Of a DNA stretch of 64,000 nucleotides, positions 36,081 through 46,500 are shown piece after piece (position 1 is the stretch's first letter; each line of letters opens with the position of its first letter). The stretch spans positions 16,473,953 through 16,537,952 of the forward strand of contig OY829668.1 in the NCBI GenBank assembly GCA_963691815.1, written 5' to 3'. The stretch comes from Echiichthys vipera. Its lineage: Eukaryota > Chordata > Actinopteri > Perciformes > Trachinidae. A program made the translations under genes and the position numbers. Under the pieces are notes generated by a model. It had not been told where the DNA came from. It ran no database searches and was given only the letters and a program-made list of their open reading frames with translations.

Positions 36081-36382
36081 GGTTATTAATAATCACACCT
36101 GAAGAGTATAAAGCATAAACAAGAAATAAAAATAATAATATTTGCAAAATCAAAATAGATGAAATGAAATAATGATAAAGAAGTAAAACATTTTTTTTTT
36201 AAAAAACATAAACATAAAATGCAACTTTATAAACAGTGCACATGAATGTTGCATTTTGTCCCTTGGTCAGAGTGACAGGCTTGGCGGGTTTACAGGTGTA
36301 AGCCTCTGTCAGCATCGCTGACCATGAAAGGAACAGGATCAGGCGGTGCATGATGCAGTTGAAAGAAAATGGTTCTGTGCCT
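36081..36382. other. ERV region between integrase and polypurine tract; no env
   Basis: About 300 bp, AT-rich at 36100-36230 (aagaaataaaaataataata, a T10/A6 stretch near 36190). No frame of note on either strand. An env gene of usual size (over 1.5 kb) would sit here and is absent. Confidence 0.7.
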
Positions 36383-36824
36383 CTAATTGGTGTTTGTTGA
36401 ATTCACGGAGTTATCCCTCGTGTTGTCCTCTCGTTGTTCGTTCTCGCGTTGTCCGGGTTGACAGCTGAGTCCCTCTGTTGATTCGGGAACCTTCCTGCAG
36501 TGGCTGGTGTGTATCCACGTTGTTCTTTCAGCAATCTTCACAGCGGTATGTGTTGTCAGGAGTACTTGGAATGGACCTCGCCAGCGTTTGGAATTCCAAT
36601 GTTTCCTTCTCAGGTCCTTTATCACCACCCAGTCACCAGGCTGGAAGTCATGGAGCGATGTGGAAGCTGGCGGTGGAAGGGCTGACTTCACCTGTGTTAC
36701 GTGTTGCACAAATTTTACATGATTGACAAAACTTCTGCGCATAAGCTGAAAAACCTTTGGTGAACCAATAGCAGGTTATGGCATCCAACATTCCCCCTTT
36801 TGACACATGGTCCAATCCATGGAG
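36383..36824 (-). pseudogene. pol: ERV integrase remnant: zinc-binding part joined to C-terminal domain
   Basis: Integrase inserts the viral DNA copy into the host genome. Reading minus from 36824, one frame shows a zinc-binding type segment (CYWFTKGFSAYAQKFCQSC), and the next frame (36742-36383) holds the C-terminal domain with FQPGDWVVIKDLRRKHW, then RWRGPFQVLLTT and WIHTSHCRKV, typical of gamma/epsilon-retroviral integrase ends. Only about 20-25 residues separate the two, so the central catalytic core with its D,D,E residues is missing. A frame change lies near 36690. It is separated from RNase H by a LINE insertion. It cannot be functional. Confidence 0.8.
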
Positions 36825-37595
36825 GGTGTAATACTGAACGCCGGAGGAAGTCTTTTCTTCCGGCGGCCATCAAACTTTATAATTCATCTCCCCCCAGTCA
36901 GGTAAGGAAAAGTGGAGACACTGTATCCTGAAAATGTCACTTTGTCACTTTATATCATCACTGCACCACTTTATTTAGTTGTACTGTCACTTAGTTTAGT
37001 AAGTAATGCTGCTATACTACACTGTCACTTTATACCACCACTACATCACTTATTTGTGGTACTGTAACTTACTGCTGCGACACTTTACACTGTCTCTTTA
37101 TATCACCACTACATCACTTTATTTATTTATTAATGGTACTGTACTATCTGCTGCTACACTTACTGTGCTTTAGGACATGCTGCTACATTTCACTGTGGTT
37201 TACTGTAACTGACTTAAGTACGAAATGCTGCTACACTCCACTGTGCCATACTGTCACTTAGTTCTGTAGGAAATGCTGCTACATTTTTAACATTTTTAAC
37301 ACTTATAACTTATCGCTCCTTCTCACTTATCTAGTTTGTACTTATTTTATTTCAATCTGCTGCTAAACTGCACAGCGCGTATTGTTGTATATTGTATATA
37401 CCTACGCTTAACCACGACGTCTGTTGCACTCTGTCACACTTGGTTCATTGCTTGATTTATCTGACGTTAGCTTTATTTTGATTTGATTTATGTTTATGCT
37501 TATTGTTACTCTGATCCTTTTCCGCCTTTGTATGAAACTGTTGCACAATAATTTCCATCGGGAAAAATAAAGCTTCTTGAATCTTGAATCTTGAA
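36825..37595 (+). mobile_element. 5'-truncated Rex1-like LINE tail inserted in ERV pol
   Basis: Same family as 24095-25050. It starts at ggtgtaatactgaacgccgg, keeps only about the last 30 codons of the LINE ORF (ERRRKSFLPAAIKLYNSSP) and the UTR, and ends aataaagcttcttgaatctt plus two more TTGAATC-type repeats. Relative to the other copy it contains an extra block near 37205-37260 (tgacttaagtacgaaatgct). The plus orientation is opposite to the ERV. It lies between the RNase H and integrase pieces, so it inserted after the ERV. Confidence 0.88.
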
Positions 37596-38254
37596 TGTGT
37601 CAACTGTGCAAAGTGAGGAAAGAAATGTATAGGTAGACATGGTTTGTTATCAGGCCCTTGCCACACTGCGTCTTTCTGTGTGGCACCGCATCGTTTCCAC
37701 AGCGTCTTTTCCTCTGTTGTGTCAAAGGTCTGTAAGGCTTCGAGGGAGCTGGGTATGGAGGCTGGAGTTGAAACAAACAAAGGATTAAGGATAATGGGTT
37801 GGAGTGCTGCTCTTTTTGCAGCAGTATTAGCTCTTGCGTTCCCTAGGGAGATAGGGTCAGAGTTGTTAGTATGAGCAAGACATTTACAAACAGCAATTGA
37901 GGTTCGGAGCAAAATGGCATCTAGAAGAGCTGCAACTTTGTCATGATTGAGAATGGGTTTCCCGTCAGATTTTAAGAATAGTCTGTGTTTCCACAGAGTG
38001 CCGAAATCGTGTACAACACCAAATGCATATCTGGAGTCAGTGTAAATAGTTACGGTTTTGTGTCTTGCCAGTTTGCATGCCTCTGTCAATGCTATCAGTT
38101 CTGCTGAGTAGTGGGAAGGGAGTGAGTCTGAGACAAGAGTGTCATGGTTAGTGACAACAGCAAATCCTACTCTGTTGTGAGGGGGGTCACGTGAGGCAGA
38201 TCCAGCCACAAAAACAACCAAATCAGGGTTAGTTAATGGGGTTTCTTGTAGATC
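37596..38254 (-). pseudogene. pol: ERV RNase H and start of integrase
   Basis: RNase H would degrade the RNA strand during reverse transcription. Reading minus from 38254: VVFVAGSASRD, where Ala stands in place of the first catalytic Asp of the usual DGSA; then SAELIALTEA with the Glu kept; VTIYTDSRYAFGVVHD with the Asp kept; and ISLGNARANTAAKRAAL, where Asn replaces the last Asp. The frame continues into WKRCGATQKDAVWQGPD and HFFPHFAQLTH, the beginning of integrase, then runs into the LINE at 37595. No stop breaks this part, but two catalytic positions are changed. Upstream pol continues beyond the Harbinger insert at 40035. Confidence 0.85.
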
Positions 38255-38470
38255 GGGGGCCTGTTTAACAAAGCGGGTTAAAAAAAACTCTGAGTTTAAC
38301 CCTGAACTCTGAGTTGATCTACTCTGAGATAGGAAACTCTGAGTTTTCGGTTCCAGAACAGCAGATTTGCGTTAGGTTGATCAACTCAGAGTAGTTTGAC
38401 CTGGAGTTAAGTGCGTGCACCACAAGTAAAAAAAGACAGCATCAATGGAGCCCTGATTCGACGAGTCACC

Positions 38471-38620
38471 ATGGCAACGAGGAAGCGAAGGGCTACGCTA
38501 CAACTGGAATTGGAAATATTAATGCGCTCATACGCTGAGTTTGAGCAGGTTTACACCGCTGCAGCAGCAAAAGAGAGGGAGACGGCGCGGGAGAACATTG
38601 CTGCTTGGGTCAGTGCATAA
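38471..38620 (+). pseudogene. Harbinger Myb/SANT-like DNA-binding protein, N-terminal fragment
   Basis: ATG at 38471 in accatggcaacg opens a 49-residue frame: MATRKRRATLQLELEILMRS, then YAEFEQVYTAAAAKERETA and AWVSA, ended by TAA at 38618. Fish Harbinger elements encode a small Myb/SANT protein that helps the transposase reach the nucleus and bind the ends; its N-terminus has the same ELEILM...Y.E.E and TAAAAKERE...W pattern. Only this first part (half or less of the domain) survives; the downstream sequence to 38820 shows no continuation. A stretch usually present between VY and TAAAA appears deleted. Confidence 0.75.
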
Positions 38621-38822
38621 GTTTAAATGTAGTCCTGTTGCAATCACAGTAATATCACAGGGGGAACTGCTTGAGTGGGAGCCTATTAGCTTATTTCATA
38701 TAGGTGCATTCCCGCAGGGGAGAAGCGCACTTGGCAGCAGCTTAAGATGAAAAATAAAAACATCGTTCAAACAGGTAAAACATCGGCAATATCTCATGGT
38801 GACGCCTCATTTTGAGCATGTT

Positions 38823-39621
38823 TTACATGCTAAAGTAAATATTACCGTAAGTAGCTGTTTTATATGTTGTATCAAAAACTCCCATTTGCAAAAAAACGCA
38901 GTGCAACACACAATATCTGCTGGAATGTGAGAGCATGACTTTGGTTGTTAATGTTGGAAATGTAAGGAGGGATGAGATGGACTGTGACATGAAACAGTGT
39001 TTCCCTGCCGTGAAATGCACCCCTTCACATTATAGGTGATATTCTGGATCAGAAGGCTGTTGTTTCCACCTATAGGAGAAGTTTATATACCGGTAACCCA
39101 ACTAAAAGCACACACTTTTGAACCTATGAATTGCAAGAAAAGCTGGGATTATATTTAGGAAACGCTGAGTCAAATACATTCAACTTGCTTAAAAGATCCA
39201 TTTCATTCATTTTGTAATTATGGCTGCAGTATATTAAGGACGTCTATGCGCGGTCTGATAATCATCTCCCGACGAATATTTAATTCTCTGTGCAGTAATG
39301 CGTCACCTTCATCCACGGGATCGTTATCAAAAGGACATGCCATGGTAGTGGAAATATTCACCACCTAATATAACTTCTATATAGGCCTACTGAATGATTT
39401 TTATACGTTGTATAAAAAAAACTCCCTTTTGCAAAAAAACGCAGCGCAACACAGAATATCTGCTGTGATATGAAACGGTACCGCTCAAAAAGAGAATTGC
39501 CTGGAAATGCAAGCACACCTATAATCAATAGTTTGATAACCATCTCCCGACGAATATTTAATTCTCTGTGCAGTAATGCTGCAGCTTCATCCACAGGATC
39601 GTTATCAAAAGGACATGCCAT
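38823..39621 (-). pseudogene. Harbinger transposase (HARBI1-like), degraded N-terminal pieces
   Basis: DDE-type transposase of the PIF-Harbinger family. On the minus strand a start ATG at 39621-39619 begins MACPFDNDPVDEAAALLHRE, followed by LNIRREMVIK, FPGNSLFERYRF and QIFCVALRFFAKGSFFY, the familiar opening of fish Harbinger transposases. The section between FERYRF and the QI.CVALRFFA motif is missing in this piece. A second piece at 39020-38823 carries that region in decayed form (SQSISSLL, then the homologous CVLHCVFLQMGVF). The start region is duplicated at 39343. The catalytic DDE domain is absent altogether, so the element is non-autonomous. Confidence 0.82.
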
Positions 39622-39655
39622 GGTAGTGAAATAGTCGCCACCTAATATAACTTCT
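39240..39655. repeat. Internal duplication of the transposase start region in the Harbinger element
   Basis: Two copies at an offset of 278 bp: cgacgaatatttaattctct, ggatcgttatcaaaaggaca and tgccatggtagtg occur at about 39272-39349 and 39550-39627. The copies have diverged (agtaatgcgtcaccttc against agtaatgctgcagcttc). The segment between also repeats the ttgcaaaaaaacgcag phrase found at 38885-38905. Confidence 0.85.
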
Positions 39656-40034
39656 AATGTAGACCTACTGACTGATTTTTGCAATGATTTTCTTAAAAAA
39701 ACAGACGGAACTATCCTACGCCAAAACTCGCCCGCTGACTGAATGAATGAGGAAATCAAACACCGTGTGTGGCTGAAAGAGGGCGGAGACAGAGAGAAAC
39801 TCAAGGTTTTCTGAGAAAAACCTGGTCCCGACCAGGTTAGTTTCAGAGAGCATGTTACCATGGTAACTGACCGAGAGGTTAAGTTACCTCTCTTTGTGAA
39901 ACAGGCTAGAGTTACCCCTCTGTCTCTGATTTGAGTTCCCTCCCTTTGTGAAACGGAAAACTCAGAGTTTCCCTCATTTCAGGGTTAACAGACTCAGAGT
40001 TTTCACTAAACCTGCTTTGTGAAACAGGCCCCTG

Positions 40035-40800
40035 GTCTTGGAGAGCAAACCTGTTGGAGGACAGCAACACAATTATGATCCTGTCCGTCGTCAGGTGTAG
40101 GAAGGAGAGTGACAGGGTTTAAAACATTGCATCTTTTGACAGTGATGTTAGACATTTCTAAAAGCACAGTGTTATATCTGAGCCATCTTGCTGTGGAGAG
40201 GTGAGAAGATTTTTGTTCAAGTAAAATCATGGACACAGCATGTGGGACCAGGAGGGTTACATCAGAGTAACCCACAATGTCTCTTGATGCCATAACTGCC
40301 TTTTCTGCAGCAGCAACAGCTCTGAGACATCTTGGGAGGCCTGCAGCCACAGGATCCAGTTTGGAAGAAAAATAAGCTACGGGACGTTGTTTATTTCCAT
40401 GATCCTATAACAAAACAGAAGTCATGTATCCATTTTTTTTTACAGGGAACAAAGGGGTGCGCACTGGAGAGTCATCACAGGGGATAATTACTCCTGCTGC
40501 TTTAAGAGACTCAAAAACTGGCGTTATGCCATCGATGGCTTCTTGTTTGAGTGGATATTGAGTCTTGCAAGGTCTAAAGTCAGAATTTGGAGTTATGACA
40601 ACAGGTTCACAGTTTTTTGATGAGGCCAACATCATACTTATCAATAGCCCACAGTGTCTTAGGACTTCCTGTAGGGCGGTGATAGCTGCAGCTTGTTCTT
40701 CAGACAAAAAAGAAAAAGATTTAGAAGTGCTTTCGGGTACCAGCTGGATTGTTTTCGTAGTGTGCACAACAGATGTTAAACCTTTACAATAGCACTGCAG
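40035..40800 (-). pseudogene. pol: ERV reverse transcriptase, palm domain deleted
   Basis: Reverse transcriptase would copy the viral RNA to DNA. Minus strand from 40767: the N-terminal fingers region with CKTQYPLKQEAIDGITPVF, AAGVIIPCDDSPVRTPLFPV, then an immediate jump to the thumb/connection region around 40400-40350 (RPVAYFSSKLDPVAAGLP), followed by AVAAAEKAV, LLVPHAVSMIL and MSNITVKRCNVLNPVTLLP. The catalytic palm, which should hold the YVDD-type box, is missing; the two halves lie about 10 codons apart across a stop near 40404. The downstream end is interrupted by the Harbinger insert; pol resumes at 38254. Confidence 0.85.
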
Positions 40801-40980
40801 TGTTGGTTAGAAAAAAAAAATAGATCGATCACATGTCTTTTGCCAATCGGCTGCGCGCTGACATGATTTTATGAATGGGCCCAAATCTTCCCAGTTATCT
40901 GATGTGTGTTTTGCACGTTTTATGTGTGGGACGGAATCAGTTATGGTGTACATGTTTGATTGAGCTGATGTGAGAGAGAT

Positions 40981-41722
40981 TCATATAGCACATCTGTGTT
41001 GTGTCCAATATATGTGTGATAGTTTAAGCTTGTGAAATCTCTCTCTCATCCAGCTTTCCTGAAATGGCTTATCAGGTTCTGGTGACACATGAGATGTACA
41101 ATGCAGATCCTCCGGTGTCATGAAATCAGTTGCAGTTGTTAAAACTGTCTTTTTAGCTTCTGTGACTAGTTCAGAAGAGACTGTTCGTTCCTGTAATTTC
41201 CATTGATATGCATAGAGCAAATTTAAATTTGGGTGAACAAAGGAGTGTGAAAGACTTGGTTCCAAATTGGATAGTCTGTGAACTTTCACACCCTCTGGGG
41301 TTGAGATTAGGCAAAGGCCCAATCTGCACATTAAATCTCTGCCCATGAGATTAATGGGACAGACTTCAGAGAGTAAAAATGCATGTTTGAAATCTGTATA
41401 TGTTCCATCCTCACATTTGAGTGGGACAGTAATGTTCTCTCTGATTGTTTGACCTGATGAACCAACAGAGTATACATGTTTTCCACTCAGTCTTGGTTTT
41501 GTAGTGAGTTCTAGAGCTCTTATCACAGAATGTTCTTGAATCAACAAAGAATACAACATCTTGTTCAGCAATGGTCAATGTATGTTTGGGAAACCTTTTG
41601 AAATGATCACATGTGAATTGAACATATGTCAAAGCAATTGTGTCTGAGATCTCCATAGATTGTGTGTCAATCTGCTCAACATGTGTGTGTGAGTGTGGTG
41701 CAGTACATCCTTCTGGTTTCAC
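40981..41722 (-). pseudogene. pro: ERV aspartic protease, frameshifted
   Basis: Retroviral protease cleaves the Gag and Pol polyproteins. Minus strand 41722-41411 contains VVFFVDSRTFCDKSS, where the expected catalytic D-T/S-G reads Asp-Ser-Arg. A frame change near 41530 leads to the second frame (41571-40981) with SVGSSGQTIRENITVPL, the flap-like region, and the C-terminal INLMGRDLMCRLGL characteristic of gamma/epsilon-type proteases. The remaining ~110 residues (LSNLEPSLSHSF to the end) form the linker toward RT. The active-site change and frameshift make it non-functional. Region 40801-40980 between this and RT shows no clear domain. Confidence 0.8.
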
Positions 41723-41779
41723 ATGTTGGTTGGGCCTGTCAGCAGGAGTCCATCTCTCGCCGACAACCCCCGACCCCCG

Positions 41780-42362
41780 TCAGTCTGATGTCTGTGGAAC
41801 TGATGATCTTGGTGTGAGACATTCACATCTCCAATGTCTAGATTGGCCACAGCGGTAACAGATGTCATCGGGACGTCTTCTTGCAGATCTGTTAGCATTG
41901 TTTTTTCCAGTTGTTGTCTTGGCTGTGTATTCTTTGTCTGTGTTCACGCTGTGGCTGTCTGTAGTCTCGGGCTGTGTCATATATGGTCATTGCTGCCATG
42001 CAAAGGTTTTTTTTGAGTTGTTTCTTCTTTTTTCTTAGTCTGTGTGCGATTGGAGAAGGTGGTTTGTCCGAAGAATCTTTTGTTTGAACAGATGCATCTG
42101 GATGGGCTGCTCCCGAACTTGTTTGTTGTGTCATGCTGAAGGGATCTGTTCCTCTTCTCTCGTCAGCTGTTGTAGCGTTGTATGGTGGTGGAGCTGAAGG
42201 ATGGGTGGGTGGGTTGCCGTCAAGGTCTGGGTCCAGCTTGAAAGCCGCCAACTGTGGAAACAAAGAGGAAGAAACCTGCGAGTCTGATGTTCTTTGTGTG
42301 TGTAAATCTTGTTTTTCATTGGTCTCGGTTATTTCGTGTGAAAAAGGAAGTTGTTTCTGCAT
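41780..42362 (-). pseudogene. gag: ERV Gag remnant: late-domain region joined to nucleocapsid
   Basis: Gag builds the particle. On the minus strand the frame 42362-41892 has a Pro-rich segment with THPSAPPPYNATT, containing both PSAP and PPPY late-budding motifs, as in the MA/p12 part of gamma-type Gag. Then comes a basic stretch (RLRKKKKQLKK). After a frame change (41980-41892), nucleocapsid follows with one zinc knuckle CYRCGQSRHWRCEC (C-x2-C-x4-H-x4-C) and flanking Arg. Fewer than ~110 residues lie between the late motifs and the knuckle, so nearly all capsid (usually ~250 residues) is deleted. No major homology region is seen. Confidence 0.8.
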
Positions 42363-43092
42363 TATTCTCCTATTTCTTGCATCTGCTTCCGTTTTCCAAA
42401 TATGTAAACATTCCCTTTAATCTTCTATAGTTTCCAATTTTTTTACAGATAATTTCTTTTTCCTTCTCATGTTTAGTTCTTTTTTCTTCAGTTTTTTTTC
42501 TCTAATAGTAATATAGTTTTTAAACTGAGAGATCCCCTATTGGGAATCCAAACTCAGCTGTCCAGACATTTAAATATTTTAGAGTTTTATCCCCATATTT
42601 TCTATCTGATTACATCCACAATTGCCCCCTCCGGAGGTCCTGCCTCAACAGAGCCTTTACTCCCCATTCCAGCTGCGGAGGTCGTGCACGACAATTTCAA
42701 TACAGACGTCTCTGTAAGGACCACTTCGTTACTTATACCAATATAATAAAATATTTATATAACCTGCACAAGTGATAAAAGCGTAACCCAAGGTATTTAG
42801 ACTTTGATCCCTGAGTCAGAGACCCAGTAACAATTGTGGATAAAACGAAAACTAGAAATATTATTTAAAATTAAATCCCTAATTTTTAAAAGACGAGGAG
42901 TTAGAATGTCAATATTTCAATGCTCACCAGATGAATTTCGCTGACTTATTGTTCGCAGAGTTCCAGCGGGGACGATCTGGGGCGTCTGCGGTCAGTCCTC
43001 CCTCAGAAGAGATTTTGAGGTTGGAGGCTGAAAAGCTTCATTTCCAGGATGGCCTATCCCTGTCCGCGTTCCGTCCCAGAAGATCACCTGAG
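42363..43092 (-). other. ERV leader and unresolved start of gag
   Basis: About 730 bp between primer binding site and the recognisable Gag frame. It should hold the packaging leader and matrix start. I see no convincing matrix frame on the minus strand; the 42420-42520 part is T-rich on plus. One plus frame at 42931-43245 runs into the LTR and is considered fortuitous. Confidence 0.5.
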
Positions 43093-43112
43093 GAATCCCA
43101 CTTCCGACACCA
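43093..43112 (-). other. Primer binding site, tRNA-Leu type
   Basis: The plus strand reads gaatcccacttccgacacca, which looks like the 3' end of a leucine tRNA including CCA. The minus (sense) strand therefore starts TGGTGTCGGAAGTGGGAT, three bases after the LTR end. From memory, the common Leu type has A where this has G (TGGTGTCAG...). Confidence 0.75.
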
Positions 43113-43115
43113 AAT

Positions 43116-43550
43116 TGTCAGACAAAGTTTTATTTTCTTTGCAAATAAAAGGTCAATCAACATGAGAGTGTTCGAAATGAAGAAAGACCCTGAGCATCAA
43201 GAAACTTTGAATGTGTATTACATCCTTTGTCTACTGTGGGGTTGACCAGCCCAGGCATCCTGTAGTATGATCAAGAGGTCTAGTCAACACAGTTCACACT
43301 CTTGTCTTTTCACAAAAATCCTGCCATATAATTAAGAGGTCTAATCAACACAGTTCACAATGTAAAAGGGTTTGAATACATCATGAGACAGTGAGCGGTT
43401 GGCTGTCTCCGAAACTTGAAATACAATTACAAGGTTTAGACATTAAAATACACAAATGGGTAGCAAAGAAAAAGAGATCTGATATCTTGGGGGGAAAGCA
43501 GGGTCAGGAGGCCCCTCAAGGAAAAAGGAATATTCAAATTTACCATTACA
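43116..43550 (-). repeat. 5' LTR of the ERV
   Basis: Plus strand TG (tgtcagacaaagttttattt) to CA (aaatttaccattaca), 435 bp. It aligns with 35515-36068 over its whole length (ggtcaatcaacatg, gtctactgtggggttgacc, gggtttgaatacatcatgag). It keeps the AATAAA signal (minus strand, near 43130) but lacks the ~30 bp that carry the TATA box in the partner. Satellite A starts at the next base. Confidence 0.87.
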
Positions 43551-46500
43551 GGAGCCAAAACGTGTGCTTAAGTTCTCTCTTCAGAGCCAAAACGTGTGCT
43601 AAAGTGCCCTCTTGGGAGCCAAAATGTGTGATAAAGTGCTCTCCTGTGAGCCAAAACATGTGCTAAAGAGCTCTTTTAGGATCCCAAACACGTGCTAAAG
43701 TGCCCTCTAGGAGCCAAAACATGTGCTAAAGTGCTCTCTTGGGAGCCAAAATGTGTGCTAAAGTGCTCTCTTGGGAGTCAAAACGTGTGCTAAAGTGCTC
43801 TCTTAGGAGCCCAAACACGTGCTAAAGTGAACTCTTGGGAGCCAAAACGTGTGCTAAAGTATCCTCTTGAGAGCCAAAACGTGTGCTAAAGTTCCCTCTA
43901 GGAGCCAAAACGTGATCTAAAGTGCCCTCTAGAAACCAAAACGTGTGCTAAAGTTCCATCTAGGAGCCAAAACGTGATCTAAAGTGCGTCTTGGAAGCCA
44001 AAACGTGTGCTAAAGTGCTCTCTTGGGAGCCAAATCGTGTGCTAAAGTGCACTCTTAGGAGCCCAAACAGGTGCTATAGTGCCCTCTAGCAGCCCAAACA
44101 AGTGCTAAAGTTCACTCTTGGGAGCCAAAACGTGTGCCAAAGTATCCTCATATGAGCCAAAACGTGTGCTAAAGTTCCATCAAGGAGCCAAACATGCTAG
44201 AGTACCCTCCAGAAACCAAAACTTGTGCTAAGGTTCCCTCTAGGAGCCTAAACACTAGCTAAAGTGCCCTCTAGAAACCAAAATTTGTGCTAAAGTGCCC
44301 TCCAGTAGCCCAAAAACGTGTTAAAGTGTTCTCTACGAGCCAAACTTGTGCTAAAGTGCCCTCTAGGAGCCTAAACACATACTCAAGTTCCCTCTAGGAG
44401 CCAAAACGTGTGCTAAAGTGCATTCTTGGGAGCCAAAACTAGTGCCAAAGTATCCTCATAGGAGCCAAAAAATGTGCTAAAGGGCCATCTAGGAGCCAAA
44501 CATGCTAGAGTACCCTCTAGAAATCAAATTTGTGCTTAAGTTCTATCTAGGAGCCAAAATGTGTGCTAAAGTGCCCACTTAGGAGCCGAAAAACATGCTA
44601 AAGTGCCCTCTGGGGGACAAACACGTGCTAAAGTGCACTCTTGGGAGCCAAAACGTGTGCCAAAGTGCCATCTAGGAGCCGAACACAAAACTTGTGCTAA
44701 AGTGCCCTCTAGGAGCCAAACACTTGTTAAAGTGTCCTCTACGAGCCAAACCCTTTGCTAAAGTGCCCGCTAGGAGCCTAAACACGTGCTTAAGTGCCCT
44801 CTAGGAGCCAAAACGTATCCTAAAATGACGTCTTGGAAGCCAAAACATCTTCTAAAGTGCCCTCTAGGAGCCAAAACACATTCTAAAGTGCTCTCTTAGG
44901 AGCCCAAACACCTGCTAAAGTGCCCTGTTGGAGCCCAAATACGTGCTAAAGTGCAGTCTTGGGAGCCAAAACGTGTGCTAAAGTGCCCTCTAGGAGCCTA
45001 AACACGTGTGAAAGTGTCCACTAGGGGACAAAACTTGTGATAAAGTGCCATCTTGGAATCCAAAATGTGTGCTAAAATGCTCTCTTGGGAGCCAAATCGT
45101 GTGTTAAAGTGTTCTCTTAGTAGCCCAAACACGTGCTAAAGTGCCCTCTATGGGACAAACACGTGCTGAAGTGCACTCTTGGGAGCCAAAACGTGTGCCA
45201 AAGTATCCTCATAGGAGCCAAAACGTGTGCTAAAGTTCCATCAAGGAGCCAAACATGCTAGAGTACCCTCCAGAAACCAAAACTTCTGCTAAAGTTCCCT
45301 CTAGGAGCCTAAACACGTAGTAAAGTGACCTCTAGAAAACAAAACTTGTGCTAAAGTGCCCTCCAGGAGCCCAAACACGTGTTAAAGTGTTCTCTCCGAG
45401 CCAAACCCTGTGCTAAAGTGCCCTCTAGGAGTCTAAACATGTGCTTAAGTGCCCTCTAGGAGACAAATTTGTGCTAAAGTGCCGTCTTGGAAGTCAAAAC
45501 GTCTGCTAAAGTGCTCTCTTGGGAGCCAAAACGTGTGCTAAAGTATCCTCTTTGGAGCCTAAACACCTGCTAAAGTGCCATCTTGGAGCCCAAAAACGTG
45601 CTAATGTGCAGTCTTGGGAGCCAAAACGTGTGCTAAATTGCCCTCTAGGAGCCTAAACACTTGCTAAAGTTCCCTCTAGGAGCCAAAACGTGATATAAAG
45701 TGCCGTCTTGGAAAACAAAATGTGTGCTAAAGTGCCCTCTAGAAACCAAAACTTGTGCTAAAGTGCTCTCTAGGTGCCCAAAGACGTGTTAAAGTGTCCT
45801 CAAAGAGCCAAACCCTGTGCTAAAGTGCCCTCTAGGAGCCTTAACACGTGCTTAAGTTCCCTCTATGAGCCAAAACGTGTGCTAAAGTGCTCTCTAGAAA
45901 ACAAAACTTCTGCTAAAGTGCCCTCTAGGAGCCCAAACACGTGTTAAAGTGTCCTTTACGAACCAAACACCATGCTAGAGTACCCTCTAAAAACCAAAAC
46001 TTGTGCTAAAGTTCCCTCTAGGAGCCTAAACACGTGCTATAGTGCCCTCTTGGAGCCCAAGCACGTTGTAAAGTGCCCTCTATAAACCAAAACTTGTGCT
46101 AAAGTGCCCTCCAGGAGCCCAAACACGTGTTAAAGTGTCCTCTAGAAGCCAAACCCTGTGCTGAAGTACCCTCTAGGAGCCTTAACACTTGCTTAAGTTC
46201 CCTCTAGGAGCCAAAACATGTGCTAAAGTGCATCTTGGAAGCCAAAACGTGTGTTAAAGTAACTTCTAGAAACCAAAACTTCTGCTAAAGTGCCCTCCGG
46301 GAGCCCAAACACGTGTTAAAATGTCCTCTAAGAGCCAAACCCTGTGCGAAAGTGCCCTCCAGGAGCCAAAACACGTGTTAAAGTGTCCTCTAGAGGCCAA
46401 ACCCTGTGCCGAAGTGCCCTCTAGGAGCCTTAACACGTGCTTAAGTTCCCTCTAGGAGACAAAACGTGTGATAAAGTGCGTCTTGGAAGCCAAAACGTGT

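Larger units (their letters stand above)
38258..40031. mobile_element. PIF-Harbinger DNA transposon inserted in ERV pol
   Basis: Terminal inverted repeats: gggcctgtttaacaaagcgg at the left; at the right cctgctttgtgaaacaggcc plus c. Subterminal repeats of actctgagtt occur at both ends. Flanking 3-bp sites are CGG (38255-38257) and CTG (40032-40034). The uninterrupted pol frame predicts CTG as the original target, so the left copy has one mutation; CWG-type 3-bp targets are known for this group. The element carries a Myb-like gene on plus and a transposase on minus, the usual convergent pair, both broken. Length 1774 bp, shorter than autonomous copies. Confidence 0.9.
35515..43550 (-). mobile_element. 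Endogenous retrovirus (class I-like), minus strand, internally deleted
   Basis: Two related LTRs (35515-36068 and 43116-43550) flank an interior read on the minus strand: primer binding site, gag, protease, RT, RNase H, integrase, polypurine tract. Gag has a PPPY late motif and nucleocapsid has a single CCHC knuckle, which points to a gamma/epsilon-like (class I) group. Large parts are missing: most of capsid, the RT palm, the integrase catalytic core and all of env. A Rex1-like tail (36825-37595) and a Harbinger transposon (38258-40031) interrupt pol. The outer flanks do not match: LINE on the left, satellite A on the right, with no shared 4-6-bp duplication. Confidence 0.85.

Noticed and set aside
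36081..36382. Remnant env gene
   Set aside because: Too short, AT-rich, with no long frame, hydrophobic segment or Cys pattern on either strand.
43093..43112. A tRNA gene fragment
   Set aside because: Only the 3' 20 bases resemble a tRNA and they sit next to an LTR, so this is a primer binding site.
42931..43245. 104-codon plus frame in the ERV leader and 5' LTR
   Set aside because: It crosses the primer binding site and LTR edge on the antisense strand and resembles no known protein.
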